Source: Nemertoderma westbladi (lineage: Eukaryota; Xenacoelomorpha; Nemertodermatida; Nemertodermatidae). From it: a DNA stretch of 22,601 nucleotides. The position numbers and the translations under genes were made by a program. Location: assembly GCA_032718475.1 (NCBI GenBank), contig JAUCBJ010000686.1, positions 1 through 22,601 on the forward strand. Reading direction: 5' to 3'. Positions within the stretch are counted from its first letter, which is position 1. The number at the start of each line of letters is the position of its first letter. The notes under the pieces were generated by a model that saw only the letters and a program-made list of their open reading frames with translations, was not told the DNA's origin and ran no database searches. Positions 10,710 through 19,225 of the stretch are shown here, in pieces.

Positions 10710-10809
10710 TTTAAGTTTCAAGGCAACTTAAACCATTTACAGGACGGCACTCTCTGTCACACCAACAACATCACTCCTGCCGTAACGCTATAGAATGCTA
10801 TTTTATAAA

Positions 10810-10885
10810 GGTCCGCCTATCGAGATCTCTAGTATTCACTCCGTTTAGGTCCGCGTAGCGAGACCTCTAGTATTCACTCCGTTGT
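10810..10885. repeat. 38-bp tandem repeat, two copies
   Basis: GGTCCGCCTATCGAGATCTC (10810) and GGTCCGCGTAGCGAGACCTC (10848) each lead into TAGTATTCACTCCGTT. The pair ends right at the 5' junction of the following LINE insertion. Confidence 0.85.
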
Positions 10886-10894
10886 GGTTGTTGT

Positions 10895-12728
10895 ATATAA
10901 TAAACCAACAGGTTGACGCCATCAATGATGCTGACGACAGCAGGCAATCATCCCAGGCATGGAGATCTATCAACTTGCTTACTGGTCGAAAAAGCCAACC
11001 AATCACCAAGGTTAAGTAAGGCTGAATCACCAGCCGATCGCCTCAATGGTTTGGAAGGCCCACTTTGAAAAGCTCCTCAATAATGACAGGGCATTGCCTG
11101 ATAACTTTATAGAAGTAAAAGTGTCTGAGTCTGTACTCCCAGATATTCCCATTGGTGATATCTCCTTTGCAGAAGTGAAGGCTGCTGCAAAGAGCATTAA
11201 GACCAATCGTGCCAGTGGAGTAGATGGTGTCCCCCTGAGGTCTTTAAAATACCTGAGTGTTTAAAGCTCATCTATCCCATCATAGTACACATGTACCAAA
11301 CAACAAGAATCCCACAAGAAATGAAAACAAATAAGTTGGTGCCAGTTCCCAAGAAGGGCAACCTAACTCTCTATGGTTCTTTTCAGGGAATCTCATTGAT
11401 CTCGATTGCTGCACAGCTATACAATAGAATTATATTAAATCGCATCAGGGATCCCATTGAGAAACTGCTCCGTGGAAATCAGAATGGGTTCCGTAAAGGT
11501 CGTGGGACCATGGAGCCCATTTTGGCACTTAGAAGGATAATTGAAGAGTTATCAAAAAAGAAAGACAGGCATCTGGCTGTTTTCTTTGTTGACTTCTTCA
11601 AGGCCTTTGATTCAGTCTCTCGCACACGTATGTTCAGCATACTTTCATTATATGGGATTCCTGATGAAATTATTGCAGCAATCAGATCAGTATACGATGG
11701 TACACGATCAGTACACAGAACCATTTGAAGTGTTATGGGGCGTCCTCCAGGGAGACACACTTGCACCATTCTTGTTCATAATTGTTGTTGACTATGTTCT
11801 ACGCATGTCCTTAGATCATCATAATGATGATGGGGTGATGATAACTCCACCTACTGGCTCCAGAAGTCGAGGAAATCCTGCCAAGTACCTAACTGATCTA
11901 AACTTTGCTGATGACTTAGGAGTACTCTCAGAAACACTAGAGGGAGCCCAACGGCGCCTCAGCTCATTAGAACATGCTGCTTCTAGTGTTGGTCTTTTTA
12001 TTAACTCCAGAAAGACCAAAATTTTGACAGTTAACTTTGAAAGTCCTCAGCAAGTCTCTGATCGGATGAGCATAAGCTCAAAAGATGGTATGCTTGAGCA
12101 TGTGGATGACTTCTGTTACCTGGGATCATGGATCCGGAATTCAGGTGAGGACCTTCGAATATGTAAGGGAAAGGCATGGGCAGCCTTGAATAGGCTTTCC
12201 AGGATTTGAAAGTCACCGAGAATTAATCGGAAACTTAAGGTCCGATTATTTAGAGCAGCAGTAGTTCCAGTACTCCTCTATGGGAGTCCATGCTGGGCTC
12301 TAACTGCTGAGGACACCAAATCTCTGGATGGCACATTCACAAGAATGCTACGCCGGGTTCATTGTGTCAAGTACAATGCACACATCTCCAACCAGACACT
12401 ATATAACATTGGAGGTGTCTCATTGGTTCCCCCAAGCTTGACACTAGAACAAAATCGCCTCCGCTTTGCAGGACATTGCTTTCGCCGTGAGGACCAGCCA
12501 GTGCATAATCTTGTACTTTGGCAGCCTCATGGAGTGAATAAGCATGGTGGACAGCCCATGACTTTCTTGAGACGCATCTTAAAGGACACTGGCCTTAAAG
12601 ATGCGGATGATCTAGCAAATGTCATGGGTAATAGGGAGTTGTGGCGGTGCAATTTTGTCGATAAGGCGGCACAGCATTCTTAAAAATGCAGCTGCACTGC
12701 AGCATGCCGATCCTAGTAGTAGTAGTAG
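10895..12728 (+). mobile_element. 5'-truncated LINE copy (family B) with (TAG)5 tail
   Basis: A non-LTR retrotransposon inserted in plus orientation. It begins part-way through the ORF2-type coding region, upstream of the RT domain; the homologous piece at 18896 continues further 5'. It ends with a (TAG)5 microsatellite at 12714-12728. GTTGTTGT occurs at 10887-10894 and again directly after the tail at 12729-12736, so it is a likely 8-bp target-site duplication, though low in complexity. Short-repeat tails are typical of RTE/I-like clades rather than poly-A LINE-1. I infer an RTE-like or related clade from the tail and the RT motifs but cannot fix it by eye. The AP endonuclease domain is absent from this copy. 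Confidence 0.88.
10907..12683 (+). pseudogene. LINE ORF2 remnant, reverse transcriptase domain to C-terminus
   Basis: The reading order is intact but the frame is broken. Visible pieces: the pre-RT linker with INDADDSRQSSQAW; KAHFEKLL; the helper segment TNRASGVDG; motif 2 FQGISLISIAAQLYNRIIL; NQNGFRKGRG; motif A with the first catalytic aspartate, FFVDFFKAFDS; motif B VLQGDTLAPFLF; motif C NFADD with both aspartates; the INSRKTK segment; FCYLGSWI; and a C-terminal thumb and tail reading LLYGSPCW, then RLRFAGHCFRRED, ending at TAA 12681-12683. Defects: a 4-bp TAAG duplication near 11011, an extra T near 11049, a frameshift near 11228 and another near 11705. There is also an in-frame TGA at 12207, where context suggests a former tryptophan. 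Catalytic residues survive, but the copy cannot make one protein. Confidence 0.9.
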
Positions 12729-12780
12729 GTTGTTGTTAATTTCCAATTAGCTTTTAGTTTTATAAGGCTTCATACGACGC

Positions 12781-12850
12781 AATGAGTGGCGAAGTTGGTA
12801 GGGCGCGGGACTTGGAATCTCAAGGTACCGAGTTCAATCCCACTTCATGG
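12781..12850 (+). repeat. tRNA-like SINE head or tRNA pseudogene
   Basis: TGGCGAAGTTGGTAGGGCG at 12787-12805 matches the RNA polymerase III A box with a D-arm. GAGTTCAATCC at 12830-12840 matches the B box and T-loop at normal tRNA spacing. The anticodon arm is weakly pairable around loop CTTGGAA, giving a UGG-like anticodon position. The T stem (CCGAG against CCACT) does not pair, and there is no good acceptor stem, so this is not a functional tRNA. A tRNA-derived SINE head is the best reading. It starts about 50 bp after the LINE tail. Confidence 0.6.
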
Positions 12851-13397
12851 TGAATTTTGTTTGGTACTGTGTTAGGTAGGAAACTGTACAAGTATTAGTA
12901 GACGCGTACCTTTGAGCGAGTTCGCGCTTGTTATATAGGTATGTCAATCAATACATTTGGACTATTAAGCTTAGGCCTATATACAGTACCTCTTCTGAGG
13001 AATTGGTTCAACAGAATGGCTTGAAATTTGGAGGGGAGTTAATTTGGCATGTGTCTCAGACGTGGTAGCAGAATAAATAAAAAAAATTATTGTGATCACC
13101 AGAACTATTAAATGTGAAAAATGTTATTTTGAAAAAGTGAAAAAAGTATTTATGACGTTTTTTGTGATGTAACTTTTGAAATTTCTAACCCACATGTCTA
13201 AATGTTGTACCACCTAAAGGATTTGTAGAAGAACATGTACTGAAAATCGAGTAGTTCCAGAGAAACAGGTACATGAGTGAAAAATGAAAACGATAAATAC
13301 AATTCTAAGATAAAGCCATTTAAAGTTTTCAAACCGTCGCGCCATGGAGGGATAATTCAAATTATATTGAAAAAATAAGGAAAAATACTTCTTTACT
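12851..13397. other. AT-rich spacer
   Basis: No gene is visible. It may include the body of the SINE whose head lies at 12781-12850, but no tail or target duplication is recognisable. One TAGGCCTA lies at 12972. Short A-rich runs lie near 13077-13145. Confidence 0.5.
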
Positions 13398-14031
13398 AAA
13401 ATTTTCGATATGGGGGTTTTCTGGGGTGGTGATTGCATTTCCGATGTCAGATTCAATGTTTGATGAATTTCAGACTGTCTGTCAGGTCAATAATTAAGGA
13501 AACACACTACCGAACTGAAATTTAGGTTATGGAGGTTTTCCTCGTCGGTGATTTCATTACCGATGTTACTGATGTTAGTATTAATGTTTGAAGAATTTCA
13601 GACTGTCTAACTGTCACTATGTCTGTTTATCAGACAATCTGCCTGTCTGTCTGTCGAAATTTAGGAAAGGACACAACCTCGCTAACATTTGAGTTAAAGG
13701 GGTTTTCCTGGTCGGTGATTCCATTTCTGATGTCAGTATTTAAATATAATGGCTTTGTGTTGGTCTGTATACATCTCGGCCCGTCCGTCAAAATATAACA
13801 GATAGACAGACAGTCTGACTAGACTCCTTTAACCGTTACAACAGACATCAGAAATGGAATCGTAGACCAGGAAAACCTATACAACAAAATTTTCAGTTGT
13901 GTAGACAGACAGGCAAACTGACAGACAGATAGACATGCAGGCAGGCAGGCAGGCAGAAAGACAGACAATCTAGAATACATGAAACATTAAAACTGACATT
14001 AGAAATGAGATAAACTAAACAGGAAAAATCG
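13398..14031. repeat. Direct and inverted repeat cluster with GTCT/AGAC microsatellite
   Basis: A unit of roughly 90 bp containing GGTTTTCCTGGTCGGTGATT, then CCATTTCTGATGTCAGTATT, occurs three times in direct order (about 13398, 13515 and 13684) and twice reversed (13844-13893 and 13984-14031). The axis lies near 13780. Units are separated by GTCT repeats left of the axis and AGAC/AGGC repeats right of it, consistent with one inversion of the whole module. No coding content is visible. It looks like a fold-back repeat or an inverted satellite. Confidence 0.75.
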
Positions 14032-14688
14032 TATATATTGCGAAAATTGTACATTGCATGTGTTTCTTTAATTTTGTAATTTTATCACAAACACGTGCCC
14101 CTTAATATAACTTACAGTACCGGTACTCTTTATAATAAATAAATAACTTACTGCAATAATTGCACAACAGTTTCTTCATTATCAAAGTTACTTAGGTGAA
14201 CGCAGCGGGTTGATTCCTGTGCGTGACAGACACAGAATCGTAGGCCCGTCTGAATTGTTGACTCGCAGTAACCTAGAATAATAATTAGCGAAAAAACATC
14301 CTAGAAAAATTTAAATCATTTTCATCCTTTTTATTACTACTTTCGGTCGCACTGTATTCTGTCGTGGCAGCCTCTGGCATAACAGGTTTGGAGGCCAGCT
14401 AATTATTTACTTTAGTCATAATATTTACAAAGACACTTATATCTATAATAATACTAAAAAGGAATTATGCCTAAAGGCATTGCAGCCAAGAAGCTAAAAG
14501 AAAAATTGAAAACACTTCAATATGCGGTAGAGTTATCACACATGTTTGCAGTAGTTGTCTTGGAAACAGAAAAATAGAACAATGTAAATCGGATGCAGAA
14601 TAAGTGCTATAGAGTGGGTAGGCGTTGTTCCCAAGGCTAATAGAACCTTTACTAGGGCGTCCTTTAATACTAAAGTTACCTTGACGAT
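14032..14688. other. AT-rich spacer
   Basis: I see no gene, motif cluster or repeat family member. Reading frames are short and interrupted on both strands. Confidence 0.55.
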
Positions 14689-14718
14689 AATCAAGTTACC
14701 TATTATGGTAACTTGATT
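14689..14718. repeat. Perfect 12-bp stem hairpin
   Basis: AATCAAGTTACC (14689-14700), loop TATTAT, then GGTAACTTGATT (14707-14718). A further partial copy, AAGTTACC, lies at about 14673. The role is unknown; it could be the core of a decayed fold-back element. Confidence 0.85.
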
Positions 14719-14870
14719 TTCTAATTAACCCCAGTGTGCCCATTTGAACCATCAAGAGTTGGTCCCAAGTTTGTATCTATGTATAAATAGAGTTCAACTC
14801 CCGTTCCAATGAAAACTAGAGATTTCTGAAACTTTACGTTTATATAACATTTGCATTACTGTATGATGTG

Positions 14871-15515
14871 TCAACATGACATTTGTAAGATCATGCGCAA
14901 CTTCAAGGCCAGTGTCCTTTAAGAGACGTCTCACTCCTATTCACTCCATAAGGCCGCAAAGCACAAGATGGTGTACTGGCTGGTCCTCACGGAGAAAGCA
15001 ATTTCATTGTTGTATCGTGCCTGAGTGGAGATATGTTCATTCTACTTGATATGACATAATGAACCCGGCGTAACATACAAGTGACATCCACAGATTTGGT
15101 GTTCTCTGCAGTTTAGGAGCCCAGCATGGACTCCCATATAGAAGTATCGAACCTTGGGATTCCGTTTTATTCTATGGGACTTCCAAATCCTGGATAGACT
15201 ATTCAATGTTACACATGCCTTCCCCTTACGTATACGATGTTTTCACCTGATCTCCGGATCCATGATCACTAGTACACAAGTCATCCACATGCTCATACAA
15301 GCCATCCCTAGAGTTTATGCACATACATACAGACACTTCCTGAAGGCTGTCTAATCTAAGTTAACTGTTAAATTTTGGTGTTCTTGGAGTTAACAAAAAC
15401 ACCAAGACTGGAACCAGCCTATTCAAATGAGCAGCGGATACTTTGGGCTCCCTCAGTTAGCTGCTTGGGTGGATTTCCTCTATTTTTGAGCCAGTGGGTG
15501 GTGTGGGGCGAGCCA
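14871..15515 (-). pseudogene. LINE family B fragment, ORF2 3' part, minus strand
   Basis: The reverse complement matches the plus-strand LINE copy. AAAGGACACTGGCCTTGAAG corresponds to 12580-12600, CCGTGAGGACCAGCCAGT to 12487-12504, the region around the CCGGATCCATGATC-type anchor to about 12125-12135, and the GAGGAAATC segment to 11868-11876. The stretch coding LTDLNFADDLG in the other copy is deleted here, joining the GGGAGCCC region directly to the GAGGAAATCC region. Many indels and stops are present and both ends are truncated, with no tail or target duplication. It is more diverged than the other two family B copies, so probably older. Confidence 0.82.
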
Positions 15516-15630
15516 CGAAGTACAGGTGAGCCTTTAGCATAGCGGTACAATTAGTGAGCCGTCCGTCGTCGTCTTGTTACTCACATCCTTAACTGGTTGA
15601 TAATTGGGCAAGTGTGCAAGGGATTGGTGT
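15516..15630. other. Short spacer
   Basis: This is sequence between the minus-strand LINE fragment and the minisatellite, with no recognisable content. Confidence 0.4.
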
Positions 15631-15785
15631 GGAAGATCACCCATGGTGGTGAACGAACAGGCACTCATTTAGGAAACAGAGTGGAAGGATTTACTGTAAA
15701 AGGTCACCCATGGTGGTGAACAGGGATTCCTTTGGGAAACAGAGTAGAAGGGTTTACTGTGGAAGATCACCCATGGTGGTGAACA
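15631..15785. repeat. 63-67-bp minisatellite, about 2.5 copies
   Basis: GGAAGATCACCCATGGTGGT with GAAC occurs at 15631 and 15761, and a variant at 15698, with GGAAACAGAGTGGAAGG between. Offsets are 67 and 63 bp. The last step keeps a minus-strand frame repeating SPPWVTFYSK-type peptide, but the array is short and the frame has no support as a gene. Confidence 0.85.
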
Positions 15786-15955
15786 GGCATTATTTTTTTC
15801 GTTCTTAATTAAAAATTTTAATGATAAATAAACTTTCAGAAACACAAAACAATATCCCACCACCTAAGACTCCCTGTCACGTTGGCCACAACCAACTAAT
15901 ACAGTAATATATAACAAATTCGCAATATATTTGGGTCAAGGGAATTTACTTAGAG
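15786..15955. other. AT-rich spacer
   Basis: I see nothing recognisable here. Confidence 0.4.
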
Positions 15956-16530
15956 TCCACTAAACCCAATGACTCCCCCTGGCTCCCTCGGTTGATAGCC
16001 AAATGCTGACGGATGTCCCGAGGAATAATTTCAAGTCATTAGACTACTGCGCGACCTCCAGTCATGTTGTCGAACAGGATATACCAACTGTCGCCATAAT
16101 GGGAGCAGCGTTTTATAATGGCGATCAGCAACGGACGCAGGGGGTGCGGATGGGAGCGGGTTTGCGGTGGTATGGAGGTGGTTCACACAGTGTGTAACAA
16201 AGTTACCCAGACCTCACGGTATTTAGAGTTATCTTCAAGCCTCATCCCATGCGTCGAGGGGTTGTTGAAGGTGCCTGATTGAGGGAGACTGATGTCTGCT
16301 GGGGCTATTGTGGCGCCACATGTGAGGGTAAGCACGTGGGATTACGGTATTGGGGCTCGCCTCCCGTGGCTAGGATGGCGGACAACACCCACTTGGCGGG
16401 AGGGGTTGTTGGCTTATAACTTGTGACTTGCACCCTGATCTTGAGGCGATAACAATGCGAAATCGTCTGACCTTGAGTTTCAGGCCAATTACCGTGTTGG
16501 CATTGAGACAGTATGGCTGGGACACACAGT
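15956..16530. other. GC-richer island of unknown origin
   Basis: Composition shifts from the AT-rich surroundings to G-rich on the plus strand, with GGGGTGCGG-like, GGTGGTATGGAGGTGG and GGCGGGAGGGG stretches. No frame longer than about 64 codons is open and I recognise no motif. It could be the 5' untranslated part of another retroelement, but this is a guess from composition and the surrounding LINE debris. Confidence 0.35.
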
Positions 16531-18086
16531 GAATTTAGGTGATCAAGACCGATTGGTATTAAATTCCAATGAAACTAATTGAATTCTACAGTTCATTTGA
16601 TTATTGATACTTCAATAATTTATGGAATAAAGTGACGGAGTCCGCCAAATATATGACAAAATTTGCATAAAATATTTATTTATTTATTACCACATTGCCA
16701 AGTTTGGAAGTTCTTCATTTTCCATAAGGACTTTTAAATAATTAATACAATAAAAGTAAATGATGCATTTGTCACGCGAATCCGCATTAATTAAAGGACC
16801 ATAAACAAACTGACACCTGTTGCATTACTGTAGGAAAAGCCCCGGATACCAAATTCAGGTAATTACTTACTATAGGCGCGCTGTATAATAGATAAAAAGT
16901 ATTATATTTCACATACATACCTATTCTACCGGTTGCCAATGGAAACTGGACCATAAGTCGAACCGCCAGCGGCGTGAGGCAGCAGAGTTTGTCAACGCAC
17001 GACGTGTACGTGTGCCATATCCTAACCCACTCCATTCTGTTTCGGGTGCAAGTTCTGTGGAGAGAGAGAGGGGAGAAATTCTGGGTTACAGTGGAATCCT
17101 ATGAGTTAGTCCAGGTTGGGAAACTCAGGGCAATCAGATAAATCATTGTGAACCCCATAAGCTGTCAACCTGCTATCTCTCTCCTGCAAAAATGGCATTG
17201 ATTAGAAAACGGTTGACTCCCTTTTGTATTCATGTCTTGTAAGGCTTCACGAGATATTGCGTTTTAGGGTTTCGCGTACATTGTGTTTGGTCTTTTGGTT
17301 ATATGGGTATTGAATGAAGGTTCACAGGTTCATAACAGCGATTCGTGCGCCTCAGTCCACCGAAACATTTAATACATTTTGATATAGAAATGTTCCAACT
17401 GGAAAAACTATAGGTCGAAGATGCTGCATTTAAAATCAGCAATATTGAAAACCTTTAAATAGGCCTAATCAAACTAAGATGTTTGAGACGATTACAAATA
17501 TAACAATCAATAAAAATTATGTTTTGATTCTTTTTAGCGAATATAATATTTTCAACTTTAATTAAACCATGATCATCACAGGTTTCTGGAACATTTGTGC
17601 AGAAAACTGTAAACTCATTAAATAATGGCGTGCCCTTGTTACCGTTGGAAGTCTGTAAACTGTGAAAACTGTAAACCATTATACATGAGACCAAGACATA
17701 GATGACCACCCCCAGATATTTAATCAACCAGTTTATTCATTATTCCTCCCATAAAATAATATTATCTGTCGAGTCCTAAACTTACTGTATGTCACTATCA
17801 CACATCAGTGAGGAGATAGCTGCTCCCCCCTACAAAAATAATCAGCTGTCAAAAGTTGATCATTTATTCATGAGTTAATTATGTTATGCATACATTATAT
17901 ACATACAAGTTAATAACATACAATGTTAATAAGAACGAAAAGTACAGTGTAGGTATGTATTCACCTAATCTGAAGTGAGTTTCTGTCGAAGCAGGGTTTC
18001 CGAAATCAGACAAAGGTTTCAGAAATTAAAGTTCAATCGCCAAAAAAAACTTGACGCTATTTTCGATTTTCAAGTTATTGTCAAAT
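16531..18086. other. AT-rich spacer left of the Penelope-like element
   Basis: No gene is supportable. A minus-strand frame of 90 codons (17727 to 17455) opens with a hydrophobic, signal-peptide-like stretch, but it lies in AT-rich DNA and has no recognised domain. One TAGGCCTA lies at 17460. A short AGAGAGAGAG run lies near 17060. Confidence 0.5.
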
Positions 18087-18099
18087 CAACAGTCAATGT
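18087..18099. repeat. Target-site duplication, left copy (13 bp)
   Basis: CAACAGTCAATGT, identical to 21280-21292, brackets the Penelope-like element. The right copy begins exactly at the end of the inverted arm. Confidence 0.8.
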
Positions 18100-18580
18100 G
18101 ATTGAAGTAGAAGCTTGAAAATCCAAAACTAAAGAGTTAATTGTATTTTATTTATTAATCAAGCACGTTAAGTAAAAACCTTACCGGTAGGTATGTCAGT
18201 GCCAAAGTATGTAAAAAACTAAAAAGCAACAAGACCTAGACGTTGCATGCAATCACTGATCAGCTGACAGCAGCCAGCTGATCGGTAGGTTTCGCCCCAC
18301 AACTGAAGGCAGTCTCAGGAGGCCAAGCCAGGAAATGTAAAGCGAGATTCCCAAAGGGGGACGGAACAGGTAACGAAATGAAGATATCTCTGTACTGTAA
18401 CTAACCACTGGGAAGCAGCACCGTAAACTTGCGCCAGTCACGTTTCTTCTTGTTGATAACCGGCTTGCGTGTTTGGATGAAATACATTTCAAGCTTTTGC
18501 AAGACTGGCCGCAATGGGTGTCTAGCAATTACAGTGAAATGTTTAAACAATTCACGCCAGTCAGTCAGCCAACGTGTATT

Positions 18581-18587
18581 GGGCTCG
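18581..18587. repeat. Target-site duplication of the nested LINE, left copy
   Basis: GGGCTCG here and at 19103-19109. The unoccupied site is visible in the other arm, where the reverse-complement sequence at about 20840-20850 has this heptamer once. Confidence 0.9.
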
Positions 18588-19102
18588 TGTGAGATCCAGC
18601 TTCACACTACAGCTGAGCAACAGGTATGAGGCTCTTGCCTCTGAGGCGGCAGATCACTGTGAGGGCTATACTGCCTTTACAGAAGCAGTTAAGTTAGCAG
18701 CTGCAGAAACAGTTCCTGTATACCCTCGAAACAGGAAAAAGGCCCCCTGGACAGACCACAAAATTCAGAAGTGCCGAGATGACCTTCATAAGGAGCAGAA
18801 AGAGTCCCGACTCAAACAGACTACAGCGGCCAAGAATGCAGTTAAGGCTGCATCTAGGCCCCTGAACAGGCAGTACTCTGTTAATCAACAGGAGCTAATA
18901 AACCACCAGGTTGATGCCATCAATGATGCTGACGACAGCAGGCAATCATCCCAGGCATGGAAATCGATCAATCTGCTTACTGGGCGGAAAAGCCAACCAA
19001 CCACCAAGGTTAAGGCTGAATCACCAGCCGATCGCCTCAATGGTTGGAAAGCCCACTTTGAAAAGCTCGTAAACCCTAGTCGTAGGAAAAACCCTAGTAG
19101 TA
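18588..19102 (+). mobile_element. Nested internally deleted LINE (family B)
   Basis: A 515-bp insertion interrupts the left arm of the Penelope-like element. Its 5' part is open and encodes the linker between endonuclease and RT, including RNRKKAPWTDHKIQKCRDDL, NDADDSRQSSQAWKSINLL and GWKAHFEKL. From about 18896 to 19068 it is close to the copy at 10892-11080 but lacks that copy's TAAG and T insertions. After AAAAGCTC at about 19068 it jumps to a 3' end with CCCTAGTAGTA, so the whole RT domain is missing. The ending resembles the (TAG)n tail of the other copy. A frame of 183 codons spans it but runs into flanking arm sequence. It encodes no enzyme. It may be a non-autonomous derivative moved by full-length relatives. 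Confidence 0.88.
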
Positions 19103-19109
19103 GGGCTCG
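19103..19109. repeat. Target-site duplication of the nested LINE, right copy
   Basis: A second GGGCTCG, immediately after the TAGTAGTA tail, followed by the arm sequence CCGCGGTGCG. Confidence 0.9.
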
Positions 19110-19225
19110 CCGCGGTGCGTCATGATGTGGTTGTGCACAGTCTTACCCTGTTCGCTCCCATCATTGGCTGTCCCATCCTGATCTAACGCGTTCAAACAAG
19201 TGTTGGATGGTGTGTCCAACATAAA

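Larger units (their letters stand above)
9881..10809. other. Spacer with poly-C tracts and short repeats
   Basis: No coding sequence is supportable. Plus-strand frames here either cross the poly-C tract or are low-complexity. The stretch holds two pure C runs (listed separately), one TAGGCCTA at 9986, and a small cluster of GTAAGCAGTA/ACTTGTAA repeats at about 10561-10605. Confidence 0.6.
18136..19223 (-). repeat. Left inverted arm of the Penelope-like element
   Basis: It pairs with 20719-21280. On the minus strand it still encodes the C-terminal part of the GIY-YIG endonuclease, including KKKRDWRKFTVLLPSG followed by a stop, and part of the upstream domain at 19110-19223. It is split by the 515-bp LINE at 18588-19102 and its 7-bp target duplication. 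The outer end is TTAATTGTATTTTATTTATT. Confidence 0.93.

Noticed and set aside
17455-17727. Minus-strand 90-codon frame with a signal-peptide-like N-terminus
   Set aside because: Hydrophobic residues are expected from AT-rich DNA. No splice-site or domain evidence was seen.
18253-18528. Paired frames of about 90 codons in the two Penelope-like arms (also 20897-21151, plus)
   Set aside because: They are the same wrong frame of the repeated GIY-YIG and 3' UTR sequence. Their similarity reflects the inverted arms and not a conserved protein.
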